Position numbers and translations under genes: made by a program. A stretch of DNA of 14,849 nt from an uncultured Bacteroidota bacterium (GTDB lineage: Bacteria; Bacteroidota; Bacteroidia; Chitinophagales; Chitinophagaceae), in assembly GCA_946479615.1 (NCBI GenBank), contig CAMLGR010000119.1, positions 1-14,849 of the forward strand. The letters run 5' to 3'. Shown piece after piece: positions 14,771 to 14,849 of the stretch. Below the pieces are notes generated by a model, which was not told where the DNA came from, did no database searches, and was given only the letters and a program-made list of their open reading frames with translations. How positions within the stretch are numbered: position 1 is the stretch's first letter; each line of letters starts with the position of its first letter.

Positions 14771-14849
14771 TTCTTTATTTAGTTATATAAAAACGGGTCT
14801 GCTTAATTAAGTGTGTCATTTTTTAATAATCGTTCTCCAAAATAGATAT

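Overview
The window looks like a chromosomal segment of a Bacteroidota bacterium, most likely of the Chitinophagaceae or a near relative. The evidence is a type IX secretion (T9SS) PorP/SprF-like protein next to a giant PKD-repeat protein with a T9SS type B C-terminal domain. In addition, several upstream regions carry the Bacteroidota -7 promoter word TAnnTTTG, ribosome binding sites are weak or absent, and the housekeeping proteins have Bacteroidota-type sequences. I see no tRNA, rRNA, CRISPR array, transposase or phage gene.

Layout. Positions 41-7880 are all minus strand. In transcription order they are a YitT-family membrane protein, a DinB-fold secreted or anchored protein, a small lipoprotein, the PKD adhesin-like protein, and its PorP/SprF partner 11 nt further on. 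Positions 8315-13348 are plus strand: Nif3-like metal protein, coiled-coil zinc-ribbon protein, terminator, recN, a 70-residue membrane protein, and fabI. A 16-bp perfect hairpin separates fabI from a convergent small acidic DUF2795 gene. That gene is divergent from a LolD-type ABC ATPase, and the two promoter regions overlap.

Function. The PKD protein and PorP/SprF form a cell-surface export pair: the type B domain is the T9SS signal, and the outer-membrane partner probably helps deliver or anchor the protein. The other genes are mostly housekeeping: DNA repair (RecN), fatty-acid synthesis (FabI), lipoprotein trafficking (LolD), and conserved metal or nucleic-acid proteins.

The least explained content is intergenic. 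Three unrelated families of short-word palindromic repeats occur: a CACATAGG family (1-36 and 6077-6184), a GAACACGGAT family (7911-8204 and 14622-14770) and an 8-nt phased TGNNGATK family (12124-12286). Most copies sit within tens of bases after a stop codon. The second notable point is that the reading frame of the PKD protein clearly continues upstream of its first ATG/GTG/TTG-type start into a good signal peptide that has no standard start codon; an ACG stands where ATG would be expected.
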